From CALBPI01 sp963922335 (lineage in GTDB: Bacteria; Pseudomonadota; Gammaproteobacteria; Steroidobacterales; Woeseiaceae), in NCBI GenBank assembly GCA_963922335.1, contig CAWUIB010000003.1:1-64000 (forward strand): a stretch of 64,000 nt of DNA. Direction: 5' to 3'. Both the position numbers and the translations under genes were made by a program. Positions within the stretch are counted from its first letter, which is position 1. Every line of letters starts with the position of its first letter. The notes under the pieces are model-generated. The model was not told the DNA's origin, ran no database searches, and saw nothing but the letters and a program-made list of their open reading frames with translations. Positions 35,627 to 45,001 of the stretch are shown in pieces.

Positions 35627-36724
35627 ATGAGCACTCAAGGGACACGCCTGCTATTTGTCGACGTCAGCCGGACCTACGCTGTCTTCCTGGCACTCCTTGC
35701 GCACTTTCTGACGACCGTCGGTGCGCGAGACCCCATGATCCTCCAGTTCACGCGCATGGCGACACCGATGTTCGTGTTCATGTTCGGGTTCATGGTCGAG
35801 TATGTTTATGTGTCGCGAGCGAGCCAACTGGGACAGGCCCAGATCCGGCGTCGTTTATGGACACGCAGTTTCCACTGCTACATCGCCTACGCGATCACCG
35901 GTATTTGCGCGGTCGTTGGTGGCTTCAAATCGCTGGGTGAGTTTTTCGAGACACTTGTATTTCTCGAAAACTCTCGGTTCGGCAATATTCTTCGAGCGTA
36001 TACCGTCATGATGCTCGTGGCCCCGCTGATCATTCGTCTGAGAATCTCCCGCGGTGATCGCATGCTGTGGGCACTACTGGCGATGACACTTGTCGGTAGC
36101 CACCTGCTCCAAGGCCTTCGTGTCATCGACTTTGGGTTGCTCGGTAGACCCTTGAATATCCTGTTTGGCATCGGCACCGTGACGGGCGGTCCGAGCGTCT
36201 TCGGCTCATTTGTTTTCTTCTTTGCCGGAATGATTGCAGCCGCGGGTTTGCGCGAGTCAGGTCGCGATCAGGGCTTACGCCGCTTCTTCGGGTCTCTAGG
36301 TTCGCTGGCGCTGTTCTTTGCCATCAGCGCACCTTTGCTGATCTCCGAGATGCCGATCGATGCATGGAAGGCGTACGTCTATGCGGACTACCGAGTCATC
36401 AACCATCCTGCCTACTTCATCATCGGTGTGCTTTGCACGTTGGCAGTGTTCGGCACCATCGCCGTGTTGTTTGGCCGGCGGACGTCGGCGGGCCCCTTTA
36501 GCTTCCTGCTCGTGCTCGGCACCTCGTCGCTCGTTTCTTACACTGCGGGCAACGCGGTACTGAATTTATTCGGCAAGCCGATGCAACAAGGATCTACTGT
36601 GCTCGTGGCGGCTGCTTTTTTTGTATCGGTGCTTCTGATCACTCGGTATCTGCACCTGCTGCCCTACTACGATTCGCTGCGTCGATTGCTCAATCCGGGC
36701 GCTCGATCGGCAAGGGCGAAATAA
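35627..36724 (+). CDS. Acyltransferase-3/OpgC-like membrane protein
   Basis: A 365-residue protein with about ten membrane helices. The start LLFVDVSRTYAVFLALLAHFL resembles the R/D...H entry of the acyltransferase-3 and OpgC group, which modify surface glycans with acyl groups. The usual catalytic histidine is replaced or shifted (HFL at the end of helix 1), so activity is uncertain. Substrate unknown. It follows the cysteine peptide by 80 bases with a good ribosome site (GGGAGG) and could share the ArsR transcript. Confidence 0.68.
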   Translation: MSTQGTRLLFVDVSRTYAVFLALLAHFLTTVGARDPMILQFTRMATPMFVFMFGFMVEYVYVSRASQLGQAQIRRRLWTRSFHCYIAYAITGICAVVGGFKSLGEFFETLVFLENSRFGNILRAYTVMMLVAPLIIRLRISRGDRMLWALLAMTLVGSHLLQGLRVIDFGLLGRPLNILFGIGTVTGGPSVFGSFVFFFAGMIAAAGLRESGRDQGLRRFFGSLGSLALFFAISAPLLISEMPIDAWKAYVYADYRVINHPAYFIIGVLCTLAVFGTIAVLFGRRTSAGPFSFLLVLGTSSLVSYTAGNAVLNLFGKPMQQGSTVLVAAAFFVSVLLITRYLHLLPYYDSLRRLLNPGARSARAK

Positions 36725-36772
36725 CTCGCGGCTGAGTTTTCAGCATTTCGACGATCATCTAGGGGGGAAAAG

Positions 36773-37759
36773 ATGGACACAAGGAACCTTGGGAAGGCGG
36801 GTCCACAGTTGCCGGCAATCGGCCTTGGTTGCATGGGGCTTTCTGAGTTCTATGGTCCAGCGACCGACCAGCGTGAGGCAATCCGATTGTTGCACGAGGC
36901 AATGGAGCTCGGTGTTGTGCATTTCGATACAGCGGAAATGTACGGACTGGGCAGCACCAACGAATCATTGCTGGGCGAGGCGTTCAACGATCGTCGTGAC
37001 CAGGTATTCATCGCCACCAAGTTCGGTCCAACCCGGGATCCTGTGTCAGGCGCGTTCACCGGGATCGATGGCAGCCGCGAAAACTGCCGGCGTGCGGTCG
37101 AGGGGTCGCTGCGCAGGCTGCAGACTGAGGTGATCGACCTGTATTACTTGCACCGCATCGATCGCAGCAGACCGATCGAGGAAACTGTCGAGGCGATGGC
37201 AGAACTGGTGCATGAAGGCAAAGTGCGTGCAATCGGCTTGTCGGAAGCTTCGGCGGACACGCTTCGTCGAGCGGCCGCGGTGCATCCCATCGCGGCTGTG
37301 CAGTCTGAATACTCGATCTTCAGTCGCGATATCGAATCAGAAGTGATACCCGCGTGCCTCGAAGTTGGCGCCAGCCTGGTGGCCTATTCGCCACTCGGGC
37401 GCGGCATGTTGTCCGGGCGGTTCAAACAGCAAGGATTAGTCGAGGGAGACTTTCGCAGGAACCACCCTCGATTTTCGGGCCCGGCTTTTGATGCGAACGT
37501 CCAGCTTGTCGACGAAATTGAATCGATTGCAAAAGCACGTGACTGCCAGCCTGCGCAAATTGCGCTCGCATGGGTGCTTTCTCGCGGTGAGCACGTGATG
37601 ACAATACCCGGCACGACAAAGCTCGAAAATCTGAAGACCAATTTAGGTGCGTATACCATTCAGCTGACCAAAGAAGAGCGTGATCTGCTGGACTTGCTGG
37701 CCGATCGAGTCAGCGGACAACGCTACGATGAACGTGGTATGTCGACGATCAATGCCTAG
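36773..37759 (+). CDS. Aldo/keto reductase
   Basis: A 328-residue NADPH-dependent TIM-barrel oxidoreductase. The catalytic tetrad is visible: D52 and Y57 in HFDTAEMYG, K83 in IATKFG, H127 in YYLHRID. The C-terminal cofactor region ALAWVLSRGEHVMTIPGTTK is typical of the AKR13-type (YakC-like) proteins. A strong ribosome site (GGGGGGAAAAG) precedes the ATG. Substrate probably small aldehydes or ketones. Confidence 0.93.
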   Translation: MDTRNLGKAGPQLPAIGLGCMGLSEFYGPATDQREAIRLLHEAMELGVVHFDTAEMYGLGSTNESLLGEAFNDRRDQVFIATKFGPTRDPVSGAFTGIDGSRENCRRAVEGSLRRLQTEVIDLYYLHRIDRSRPIEETVEAMAELVHEGKVRAIGLSEASADTLRRAAAVHPIAAVQSEYSIFSRDIESEVIPACLEVGASLVAYSPLGRGMLSGRFKQQGLVEGDFRRNHPRFSGPAFDANVQLVDEIESIAKARDCQPAQIALAWVLSRGEHVMTIPGTTKLENLKTNLGAYTIQLTKEERDLLDLLADRVSGQRYDERGMSTINA

Positions 37760-37832
37760 CTCATAGTTCGACAAGCGCGAATCGTTACATCGAAAACATT
37801 TGACTAAAAGGCTTGAGTGTCCAATATGTCGG

Positions 37833-37945
37833 GGCGTGGTGTAGCGCTTTCGCAACGTAACTGGCCGGAATGAATGGGGGGTTCAGGTCAAATTCGTTGC
37901 GAAATCGCCACGCCTGAAAAGTACTAGGCGACCAATAGTGTCGCC
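37833..37945 (+). promoter_or_regulatory. Structured leader upstream of the TonB-dependent receptor
   Basis: Arms GGCGTGG (37833-37839) plus TTTCGCAACG (37848-37857) pair perfectly with CGTTGCGAAA (37895-37904) plus CCACGCC (37908-37914), with an 8/3-nt internal loop and a 37-nt apical loop. A second hairpin, GGCGAC/GTCGCC (37927-37945), lies just before the ribosome site AGGAGAG. An alternative pairing TTCAGG (37882-37887) with CCTGAA (37913-37918) would break the long stem. A possible promoter is TTGACT at 37800. No known riboswitch consensus recognised; could be an RNA switch or a regulator site. Confidence 0.5.
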
Positions 37946-37971
37946 CACTCATCATCCAGGAGAGACACACG

Positions 37972-40680
37972 ATGCCTCATAAGCATGCTACGAGATTGGC
38001 CTTAATGGCCCTGCTCGTTCCGGCAGTCACCCTCCAGCCGCAGCCAGCGATGGCTCAGGCTGACGAGGACGAAGCCATCGAGGAAATCATCACCACGGGT
38101 ACCCGTCGCGCAGCACGATCCGCCGCCGACTCGCCGGTCCCCGTTGACGTGATTTCCGGCGCCGACATCGCGCGCACACCCAGCAACGACGTACAGGACA
38201 TGCTGCGTACTGCAGTACCGTCATTCAACGTCAACACGCAGCCGATCAGTGACGCGGCCACCATCGTTCGTCCGCCGAACGTCCGTGGTTTGTCACCGGA
38301 TAACGTGTTGGTTCTCGTGAACGGCAAGCGTCGTCACCGCGGTTCCATTATTTCATTCCTCGGCGGCGGTATTTCTGACGGCGCGCAGGGTGTCGACATC
38401 AGTGCAATTCCAGCGCTGGCGGTCAAGCAGGTCGAAGTTCTGCGTGACGGTGCATCCTCGCAGTACGGTTCGGACGCGATCGCCGGTGTATTGAACTTCA
38501 TCCTTCGCGACGAAGCGGAAGGCATCGAAGTCATCGCCAACTACGGCTCTACCTTTGAAGGTGACGGTGACAACTACCGCGTCGCAGGCAACATTGGTTT
38601 GCCATTGGGCGACAACGGTTTCATCAACATTACGGCCGAGTTCAACGATGTTGAAGGTACCGTGCGTTCTGTGGTGCGTGACGACGTACTGGCCGCCATC
38701 GAAGGCGGTTACACACCGGTCGGCGACTTCCAGGCGATCAACTCCTATACATCCGAAGTACCTCAGTACTGGGGCCAGCCTGATGTAGAGGATGACGTGA
38801 AGCTGTTCGTGAACTCTGCGATCGAGCTTAACGACAACGCGGAAGCCTACTTCTTCGGTAACTACGCGCAGCGCACCGTTACCGGTGGCTTCTTCTATCG
38901 CAACATTGTTGGACCGACGACCGGTCAGCAACGTGGCGGCGTCTACCGCGGCCCGACAGTTGATCCGGCGACCGGTTTGCCGCTCGACGCAGAATCAGGC
39001 GGTGTTCCGTCGATCCTTGTCGGTGACCTTGACGGTGTCGGCACGGGCGGTGACTGCATCGCCGGTATCCCGCTTAACGGCGTGATTCCGGACCCGACAC
39101 TCCTGGCGGACGTTACCGCCGATGCGAACTGCTTCTCCTTCGCTGAAACCATCCCGGCAGGTTTTGTACCGCGCTTCGGTGGTGACAACGAAGATATGGC
39201 GTTCGCTGTCGGTATTCGTGGTGAATTCGGTCTCGGTACCGGTCTGTTGTACGACTTCAGTGCACAGCGCGGCTCTAACCGCACCGATTTCTTCATCCGC
39301 AATACGATCAACGCGTCTCTCGGACCGGACACCCCGCGTGACTTTACGCCAGGTGGTCAGGAACAAACCGAAACGGTTCTCAACGCCAACTTTTCGTATG
39401 GCCTCGATGTTGGCCTCGCGTCTGACCTGAACATCGCATTCGGTGCAGAGTATCGTGAAGAAGAGTTCGACCTGTTTGCAGGCGATCCGGCTTCGTTCGC
39501 ACTCGGACCCTTGGCTGACCAGGGCTTCTCGTCAAGCTCGAACGGTTTTGGTGGCTTCCCGAATGACACTTCTGCCACTCAGGACAGCACCGCGATCTAC
39601 GTTGACTTTGAAGCCGACCTTACCGACGCATTCACCGTGCAAGCGGCGGTTCGCTACGAGGACTTCAGTGAGTTTGGCGATACGACCAACGTGAAGATTG
39701 CGGGTATCTACTCGTTCACCGACAGCTTCAGTCTGCGTGGTGCCTTCTCTACGGGCTTTCATGCACCAACCGCAGGTCAGGCAAACATCACCAACGTAAC
39801 GACCCAGAACGTCAATGGCGTGCTGGTCGACCAAGGCACGCTGCCGTTGTCTTCACCGGCTGGCCAGTTGGCTGCCGACTTCATCGAGAGTCAGGGCAAC
39901 GGTCGTCCGTCGCTCGGACCTGAGGATGCAACCAACTTTGCCTTGGGTGTGGCGTTCGATCTCGGTGACACGAGCTGGACCATCGACTACTACAACATCG
40001 AGCTGACCGATCGGGTCGCGCTGGGTGCGAACGTCGACTTCCTCGATGCGCTGAACTTCGCTGATCCGAACGGCAACAACTACACGACCGTATCTGCAGC
40101 ATTGGCGGGCTTGGACGCTGATGGCGTCATCGATCGTCAGCAGTTCCTCGGTCTGGATGATCTGTCGCAGTTCCGCTTCTTCTCGAACAGCTTCGACACG
40201 ACCACCACCGGTTTCGACATCGTGGGTAACTACGGCTTCGACGCCTTTAGTGGTAGCTCGCAGATCACCTTGGCGTTCAACTACAACGAAACCGAAGTTG
40301 ATGACCGCGGTACGATCAACCCGATCAGCGATGGTCGTGTACAAGCGATCGAAGACTTGCTGCCGAACTGGCGCGGAAACGTGACCTGGACGCACTTGCA
40401 GGGTGACTGGCGTTATCTGGTACGTGGTACCTACTTCGGCGAATGGGATGACACCGGCAACGGCGTTGACGGCATCGGTGCCGAAATTCTGTTTGACGTT
40501 GAAGTCGGCTACAACCTGAACGACAACATCGAGCTGATCGCGGGTATTGCGAACATCTTTGATACCTACCCGGACGAAAACCCAAGCGCGGGCTCGTTGG
40601 GTCAGCAATACTCAGAAGCCAGCCCGTTTGGCTTCAACGGTGGTGCATGGTATCTGCGTGCACGCATGTTGTTCGATTGA
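37972..40680 (+). CDS. TonB-dependent outer-membrane receptor
   Basis: A 902-residue receptor. Signal peptide ends near PAMAQ; a TonB-box-like EEIITTGTR follows, then the plug domain (PVDVISGADIARTPSNDVQDMLRT; VRGLSPDNVLVLVNGKRRH; QVEVLRDGASSQYGSDAIAGVLNFI) and a 22-strand barrel ending with YLRARMLFD. It imports a scarce large nutrient (siderophore, cobalamin, glycan or other) using TonB energy. Several long loops with Gly/Asp-rich sequence around residues 320-400. No substrate genes are adjacent. Confidence 0.94.
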   Translation: MPHKHATRLALMALLVPAVTLQPQPAMAQADEDEAIEEIITTGTRRAARSAADSPVPVDVISGADIARTPSNDVQDMLRTAVPSFNVNTQPISDAATIVRPPNVRGLSPDNVLVLVNGKRRHRGSIISFLGGGISDGAQGVDISAIPALAVKQVEVLRDGASSQYGSDAIAGVLNFILRDEAEGIEVIANYGSTFEGDGDNYRVAGNIGLPLGDNGFINITAEFNDVEGTVRSVVRDDVLAAIEGGYTPVGDFQAINSYTSEVPQYWGQPDVEDDVKLFVNSAIELNDNAEAYFFGNYAQRTVTGGFFYRNIVGPTTGQQRGGVYRGPTVDPATGLPLDAESGGVPSILVGDLDGVGTGGDCIAGIPLNGVIPDPTLLADVTADANCFSFAETIPAGFVPRFGGDNEDMAFAVGIRGEFGLGTGLLYDFSAQRGSNRTDFFIRNTINASLGPDTPRDFTPGGQEQTETVLNANFSYGLDVGLASDLNIAFGAEYREEEFDLFAGDPASFALGPLADQGFSSSSNGFGGFPNDTSATQDSTAIYVDFEADLTDAFTVQAAVRYEDFSEFGDTTNVKIAGIYSFTDSFSLRGAFSTGFHAPTAGQANITNVTTQNVNGVLVDQGTLPLSSPAGQLAADFIESQGNGRPSLGPEDATNFALGVAFDLGDTSWTIDYYNIELTDRVALGANVDFLDALNFADPNGNNYTTVSAALAGLDADGVIDRQQFLGLDDLSQFRFFSNSFDTTTTGFDIVGNYGFDAFSGSSQITLAFNYNETEVDDRGTINPISDGRVQAIEDLLPNWRGNVTWTHLQGDWRYLVRGTYFGEWDDTGNGVDGIGAEILFDVEVGYNLNDNIELIAGIANIFDTYPDENPSAGSLGQQYSEASPFGFNGGAWYLRARMLFD

Positions 40681-40732
40681 TATAGCTCTCGACATTGGCC
40701 TGTCTCATTGGGCGGACAGTGCGAGATGATTC

Positions 40733-40765
40733 ACCCGGAGAGGGCAACCTCTCCGGGTTTTTTTT
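40733..40765 (+). terminator. Intrinsic terminator of the TonB-receptor gene
   Basis: An 11-bp perfect stem, ACCCGGAGAGG with CCTCTCCGGGT, closes a GCAA tetraloop and runs directly into eight T. It lies 53 bases after the stop. On the opposite strand there is no T run after the stem, so it works mainly on the + strand. Confidence 0.92.
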
Positions 40766-40806
40766 GCCCGCAACAACGTAGCGCGACGTACCGGGTTGCT
40801 ATACGG

Positions 40807-40953
40807 TCACCAACCGTTGATGATCTTGATACGCTGCCACATGTGGTAGACCAACAGCCCGAGTAACCCCAGGATGATGATCGAGGCGATCCCGAACAGG
40901 CCATAGATCACATACGTCGAAACGCTGTCGAGCGAAACGCTCACACCACTCAC
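40807..40953 (-). CDS. 48-residue single-pass membrane protein overlapping gnd
   Basis: A frame that starts at GTG inside the gnd stop (GTGA, 4-base overlap) and ends at TGA 40807. Beginning SGVSVSLDSVSTYVIYGLF, it continues through one strongly hydrophobic helix (GIASIIILGLLGLLVYHMW) and a short basic tail ending INGW. The overlap with the stop of an essential metabolic gene and the clean membrane helix support translation. Unknown family. It is too short for routine gene callers. Confidence 0.6.
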   Translation of the reverse strand: MSGVSVSLDSVSTYVIYGLFGIASIIILGLLGLLVYHMWQRIKIINGW

Positions 40954-42335
40954 CAATCGCTGTGGACAGAGTCACCGTCCGGATCATCGATTGTGCGATA
41001 CCCGTGAGCACCGAAAGCGTCGCGCTGTGCTTGCGTCAAATTTTGCGGCAGCCGTGAGGTTCGAAGGCTATCAAAGTAGTCGAGGCTCGCGTTCATCGCG
41101 GGTGTGGGCACGCCAGCGCCAGCTGCCAGTACGACGATCTTGCGCAACGACGGAATGGTGGACTTCAGAATCTCAGTGACATTGTCGTCGAGGATCAGAT
41201 TAGGCAGGTCGGCGCGTGTTTCGTATGCGGCCATAATCGTGTCCAGAAATCTTGCCCGAATGATGCAACCGGCTTTCCAGATTCGAGCGATTTCCTTGAG
41301 GTTCACGCTCCAATCGTAGGCTTCACTCGCCCGTACGATCAGCCGTAATCCTTGTGCATACGCAATCACTTTGGTGGCGTACAAGGCGTCATGCATGATC
41401 GAGCCAAGCGCATCAGGCACCGGCGGCAGCTCGGGCGATTCGAACACCGTCGCCGCGTGCTCCCGGAGTCCCTTGGCGCTCGACAGTACTCGAGCATCGA
41501 CCGCCGCTGCGATCGATGGGATCGATACGCCAAGCTCAAGTGCAGTAGTTGCTGTCCACCGCCCGGTGCCTTTCTGTTCCGCCTTGTCGAGTACACGATC
41601 AACCAGATGGCCGTGGTCGTCTTCGCGGTCAAAAATCTCTGCTGTCAGTTCGACAAGAAACGACTCCAGCGGCCCTTCGTTCCACTGAGAAAAGGTTTGC
41701 GAGAGTTGTTCATTGCTGAACCCGCCGATTCGATGCAAGACATCATAGGTCTCGGCAATGGCCTGCATATCAGCGTATTCGATCCCGTTGTGCACGGTTT
41801 TCACAAAGTGACCGGCACCGTCAGGCCCGCAGTGTGTGACGCACGGTCCCAAGTCGCTGACTGCCGCAATCGACTCGAGAATCGGAGCCAAGTGTTGATA
41901 AGCGTGCTCGCTGCCACCCGGCATGAGCGATGGTCCGTGGCGCGCACCTTCCTCGCCCCCGGAGACACCCATTCCGACGAAATGCAGATGCTTTTCGGCC
42001 CACACTTTCTCGCGGCGCTGTGTGTCGATGAAGGCCGAATTCCCGCCGTCGATCACGATATCGCCAGGCTCCAGAAGCGGTGCCAACTGTTCCATCACAA
42101 TGTCGACCGGTCGGCCGGCTGTGATCATCATCAGGATTCGCCGTGGCGTCTCGAGCATATCAACCAGCGCCTCCAAAGAATCCGCTGCCTGCATACGGCC
42201 GTCGCTTTCCGCCACGGCCGCTTCCAGGAGCTCGCGTTCGAGGTTCCAGGCTGCAACGCTGATGTCGTTGTCGAGCATATTGAGCGCGAGGTTGCGCCCC
42301 ATGACACCGGTACCAATAACCCCAAAGTTCGCCAT
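40950..42335 (-). CDS. gnd: 6-phosphogluconate dehydrogenase (decarboxylating)
   Basis: A 461-residue pentose-phosphate enzyme that converts 6-phosphogluconate to ribulose-5-phosphate with NADP+ reduction. NADP loop GVIGTGVMGRNLALNM is at the start; substrate region SGGEEGARHGPSLMPGG and GHFVKTVHNGIEYADMQ follow; the C-terminal tail is HGYRTIDDPDGDSVHSDW. ATG at 42335 has AGGAG upstream; the longer frame to 42422 has no ribosome site. Divergent from the PEBP gene. Confidence 0.97.
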   Translation of the reverse strand: MANFGVIGTGVMGRNLALNMLDNDISVAAWNLERELLEAAVAESDGRMQAADSLEALVDMLETPRRILMMITAGRPVDIVMEQLAPLLEPGDIVIDGGNSAFIDTQRREKVWAEKHLHFVGMGVSGGEEGARHGPSLMPGGSEHAYQHLAPILESIAAVSDLGPCVTHCGPDGAGHFVKTVHNGIEYADMQAIAETYDVLHRIGGFSNEQLSQTFSQWNEGPLESFLVELTAEIFDREDDHGHLVDRVLDKAEQKGTGRWTATTALELGVSIPSIAAAVDARVLSSAKGLREHAATVFESPELPPVPDALGSIMHDALYATKVIAYAQGLRLIVRASEAYDWSVNLKEIARIWKAGCIIRARFLDTIMAAYETRADLPNLILDDNVTEILKSTIPSLRKIVVLAAGAGVPTPAMNASLDYFDSLRTSRLPQNLTQAQRDAFGAHGYRTIDDPDGDSVHSDW

Positions 42336-42460
42336 GGCTTGATACTCCTGTTTACGAGCGAGGAGTGTAGCCAATTTTGCGTGTAGCAGCAGTGGGCTTC
42401 TTGACTTGCGGTCGTCTGGCAAACGAGACTCATCACGGAGTCTTTTTCTTGGAGATTGTT

Positions 42461-43018
42461 ATGGCGACTGGGTTGCTGCGCGTTGTGGGTGTTGCACTGG
42501 CGATAGGGGCTTGTTTGCCTGCGGCTGCCGACACTTTGGTGCTTGAGAGCGATGACATTGGTCACGGTGACTTCATGGCCAAAGCGCAGGAATTTGCGGG
42601 TTTCGGTTGCAGCGGCGACAACCTTTCGCCTCACTTGTCATGGTCCGGCGCACCGGAGGGCACAGAAGCGTTTGCGGTGCTCGCCTATGATCCCGATGCG
42701 CCGACCGGGAGCGGTTGGTGGCACTGGCAGTTGGTAAACATCCCGGCCGACGTTACCGAGCTTCCGACCGGCGCAGGTAACGCCGGCGGTGAAGATCTGC
42801 CGGAAGGCAGCATGCAAACCAGAAACGACTATGGCAGTGAGTCTTTCGGTGGTGCCTGCCCACCGGAAGGCGACGGTGCGCATCGATATCAGTTTACCGT
42901 TTATGCGTTGTCGCAGAAGCTTGAGCTTCCCGAAGGCGCGTCTGCAGCACTGACCGGTTATATGGTCAATGCCTACGCCCTCGATTCGGCCACGATAGAA
43001 GCGCTCTATAAACGATAA
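42461..43018 (+). CDS. Exported PEBP-family protein (YbhB/YbcL-like)
   Basis: A 185-residue protein with a cleavable signal (GVALAIGACLPAAADT). The phosphatidylethanolamine-binding protein motifs are DPDAPTGSGWWHWQLVNIP and GGACPPEGDGAHRYQFTVYAL. Bacterial relatives bind small anionic ligands or inhibit proteases; the role here is unknown. ATG 42461 fits GGAG and the signal; the longer frame starts before gnd. Confidence 0.9.
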   Translation: MATGLLRVVGVALAIGACLPAAADTLVLESDDIGHGDFMAKAQEFAGFGCSGDNLSPHLSWSGAPEGTEAFAVLAYDPDAPTGSGWWHWQLVNIPADVTELPTGAGNAGGEDLPEGSMQTRNDYGSESFGGACPPEGDGAHRYQFTVYALSQKLELPEGASAALTGYMVNAYALDSATIEALYKR

Positions 43019-43044
43019 GGCACTACCTCGTGAGGAGGGAGAAG

Positions 43045-44235
43045 ATGTACAAACCGAGGCGACCCTCGCTGCATACGCTCGCGCTGGGTGGGCTCGCGCT
43101 AGCCATGGTCGCCAATGCTGGCGCGCCGTATGTGGATCCGTCCGAGGACGGCGACCATCTTGGGCCACCGACTCGTATGCTGGCCTGGACGCCGAAACAA
43201 CAGGTCGCTGGCTACAGAAATTCCGACAAGATTTTTCCCACCCGTATCATCCCCGCGGGAAATAATCCCAGCGAACTCCGGGAAGCACCAAGAGCACTCG
43301 GTAGCGTCACTCTGAAACGCGGCGATGCGTCCATGACGGTCGATGAATACTTCGAACGCCAGAGTGTCGCGGGCCTACTCGTCATCAAGGACGGTGTGGT
43401 CGTATACGAGCGCTACGGGCTCGGAAACGACGCTGACAGCCGGTGGATTTCATTTTCTGTCGCGAAGTCAGTGGTATCGATGCTAATTGGTGCGGCGATT
43501 CACGACGGCTACATCGACAGCGTCGACGAAAAGGTCACGCGTTACCTACCCCGACTACAGGGCTCTTCCTACGACCAGACTTCGATACGCGACTTATTGC
43601 AGATGGCCTCAGGAGTGACCTGGAACGAAGACTACGCCGACCCGGAGTCGGACGTAGCGACTGCATCCTGGGAAACCGTCGCCCTGTATGAATTTCTTCG
43701 CAACAAGCCGCGTGTCGCGGAGCCGGGCGCGGTGTTCAACTACAACACCGCAGAAACCAATCTGGCGGGTACTTTGTTGCGCTCGGCAATCGGCAACAAC
43801 CTCTCGACCTACCTGTCGGAAAAGATCTGGCAACCATTTGGCATGGAGTCCGACGCAAGCTGGAACCTGACCGAGCCTGGTGGCGGCGAGTTCGGTGGAT
43901 GCTGCATCAACGCGACGCTGCGTGATTACGGCCGACTGGGTCTCTTCGCGCTGGCCGATGGTGTACTGGCTGATGGGACTGCCGTACTCCCTGAGGGTTG
44001 GATGACAGCGTCAACGCAACCGTCGAAAGGCTACGACGGATACGGCTATTTTTGGTGGCTCGGCGGTGAGGGTGTATTCGCGGCGAGCGGCATCTTTGGT
44101 CAGGGCATTCATATCGATCGTGACGAGAACCTTGTGATTGCGCTGCACAGTGCAAGGCCGGATGCGAGCAAGCGCGAGGACTGGGATTGGGAAGACGCGT
44201 TGTTCTCAGCAATCACAGAAGCGCTGAGCGACTAA
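43045..44235 (+). CDS. Class C beta-lactamase-like serine hydrolase
   Basis: A 396-residue exported hydrolase of the AmpC/EstB/NylB fold. The nucleophile motif S138-V-A-K141 (FSVAKS), Y233 in FNYNTAETN as the second base, and the late GQGIHIDRDENLVIAL are seen. The nearest character is 6-aminohexanoate-dimer hydrolase-like rather than a true beta-lactamase. ATG 43045 lies six bases after AGGAGG; a GTG at 43030 overlaps that site and is unlikely. Its TAA shares one base with the next ATG. Confidence 0.87.
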   Translation: MYKPRRPSLHTLALGGLALAMVANAGAPYVDPSEDGDHLGPPTRMLAWTPKQQVAGYRNSDKIFPTRIIPAGNNPSELREAPRALGSVTLKRGDASMTVDEYFERQSVAGLLVIKDGVVVYERYGLGNDADSRWISFSVAKSVVSMLIGAAIHDGYIDSVDEKVTRYLPRLQGSSYDQTSIRDLLQMASGVTWNEDYADPESDVATASWETVALYEFLRNKPRVAEPGAVFNYNTAETNLAGTLLRSAIGNNLSTYLSEKIWQPFGMESDASWNLTEPGGGEFGGCCINATLRDYGRLGLFALADGVLADGTAVLPEGWMTASTQPSKGYDGYGYFWWLGGEGVFAASGIFGQGIHIDRDENLVIALHSARPDASKREDWDWEDALFSAITEALSD

Positions 44236-44999
44236 TGTTGTTCCGTCGTGTCCGAAAGCACGTTAAAGCACAGGACTGGTTTGCCGTCGGCGTGGATTTC
44301 GTGATCGTTGTCATTGGCGTGTTCATCGGGATTCAGGTTGCCAATTGGAACGAGGTGCGACAGGAGCGGATTCGGGAGGCGCACTATCTCGAGCGGCTGG
44401 ATATCGAGTTCGACACGGTGCGCGAGCGCCTGATCGGAGGCAAAGCTGTGTTCGGTGATTCGGTGCGCAGCATCAACAAGTTGTTGGAGATTCGCCGTCG
44501 ATACGCCGCAAGGTCGGGGGCTGCGGTGCCCTCAGACGAAGTAATCGCGTCTCTGCTGCAGCAGATGTCATCGGGCCGGGTGCCGGCGGGCTCTCCAGCG
44601 GCATTTCGGGAAATGGTGGCCAGTGGGTCTTTAGAGACCATGTCGAGCGATGCGCTGCGACAAGCGCTGTTCGAATACGACGAGTTTGCCGTTGTGGCGC
44701 GTGAGGCCTGGAGGAGCTTGCGAGCTGTGCACCGTAACGCCGAGGCCCGGCTCGTGGGCTTGCTGGACCATAGCGCACCCGAGCAGCTTGAGGAATCGCT
44801 GGTTTCCGAATCGCGCGTGATTGCGGAATCGTTTGTCGTTGTTGGGTTCGACCGCGAACGTTTTCTGAACGACCCAACGGTCGGTGACGACCTCAACGTC
44901 TTGCTGCGTGCACAGACCAACCAATTCACGCTGGTTGCACGCCAGTTGACCTATGCCGAAGAGATAGAAGATTTGATCTCGGCAGTCAGGAAGCGCTGA
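44235..44999 (+). CDS. DUF6090-like single-pass membrane protein
   Basis: A 254-residue protein with the start KHVKAQDWFAVGVDFVIVV then GVFIGIQVANWNE, a signature of small uncharacterised membrane proteins in aquatic bacteria. A helical extracytoplasmic part follows with many charged residues. Function unknown. It overlaps the preceding hydrolase by one base and is two bases before the next gene, so it lies in a small operon. Confidence 0.78.
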   Translation: MLFRRVRKHVKAQDWFAVGVDFVIVVIGVFIGIQVANWNEVRQERIREAHYLERLDIEFDTVRERLIGGKAVFGDSVRSINKLLEIRRRYAARSGAAVPSDEVIASLLQQMSSGRVPAGSPAAFREMVASGSLETMSSDALRQALFEYDEFAVVAREAWRSLRAVHRNAEARLVGLLDHSAPEQLEESLVSESRVIAESFVVVGFDRERFLNDPTVGDDLNVLLRAQTNQFTLVARQLTYAEEIEDLISAVRKR

Positions 45000-45001
45000 A
45001 G

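Noticed and set aside
41352..42386. 344-codon + frame opposite gnd
   Set aside because: Shadow of gnd with no recognisable protein.
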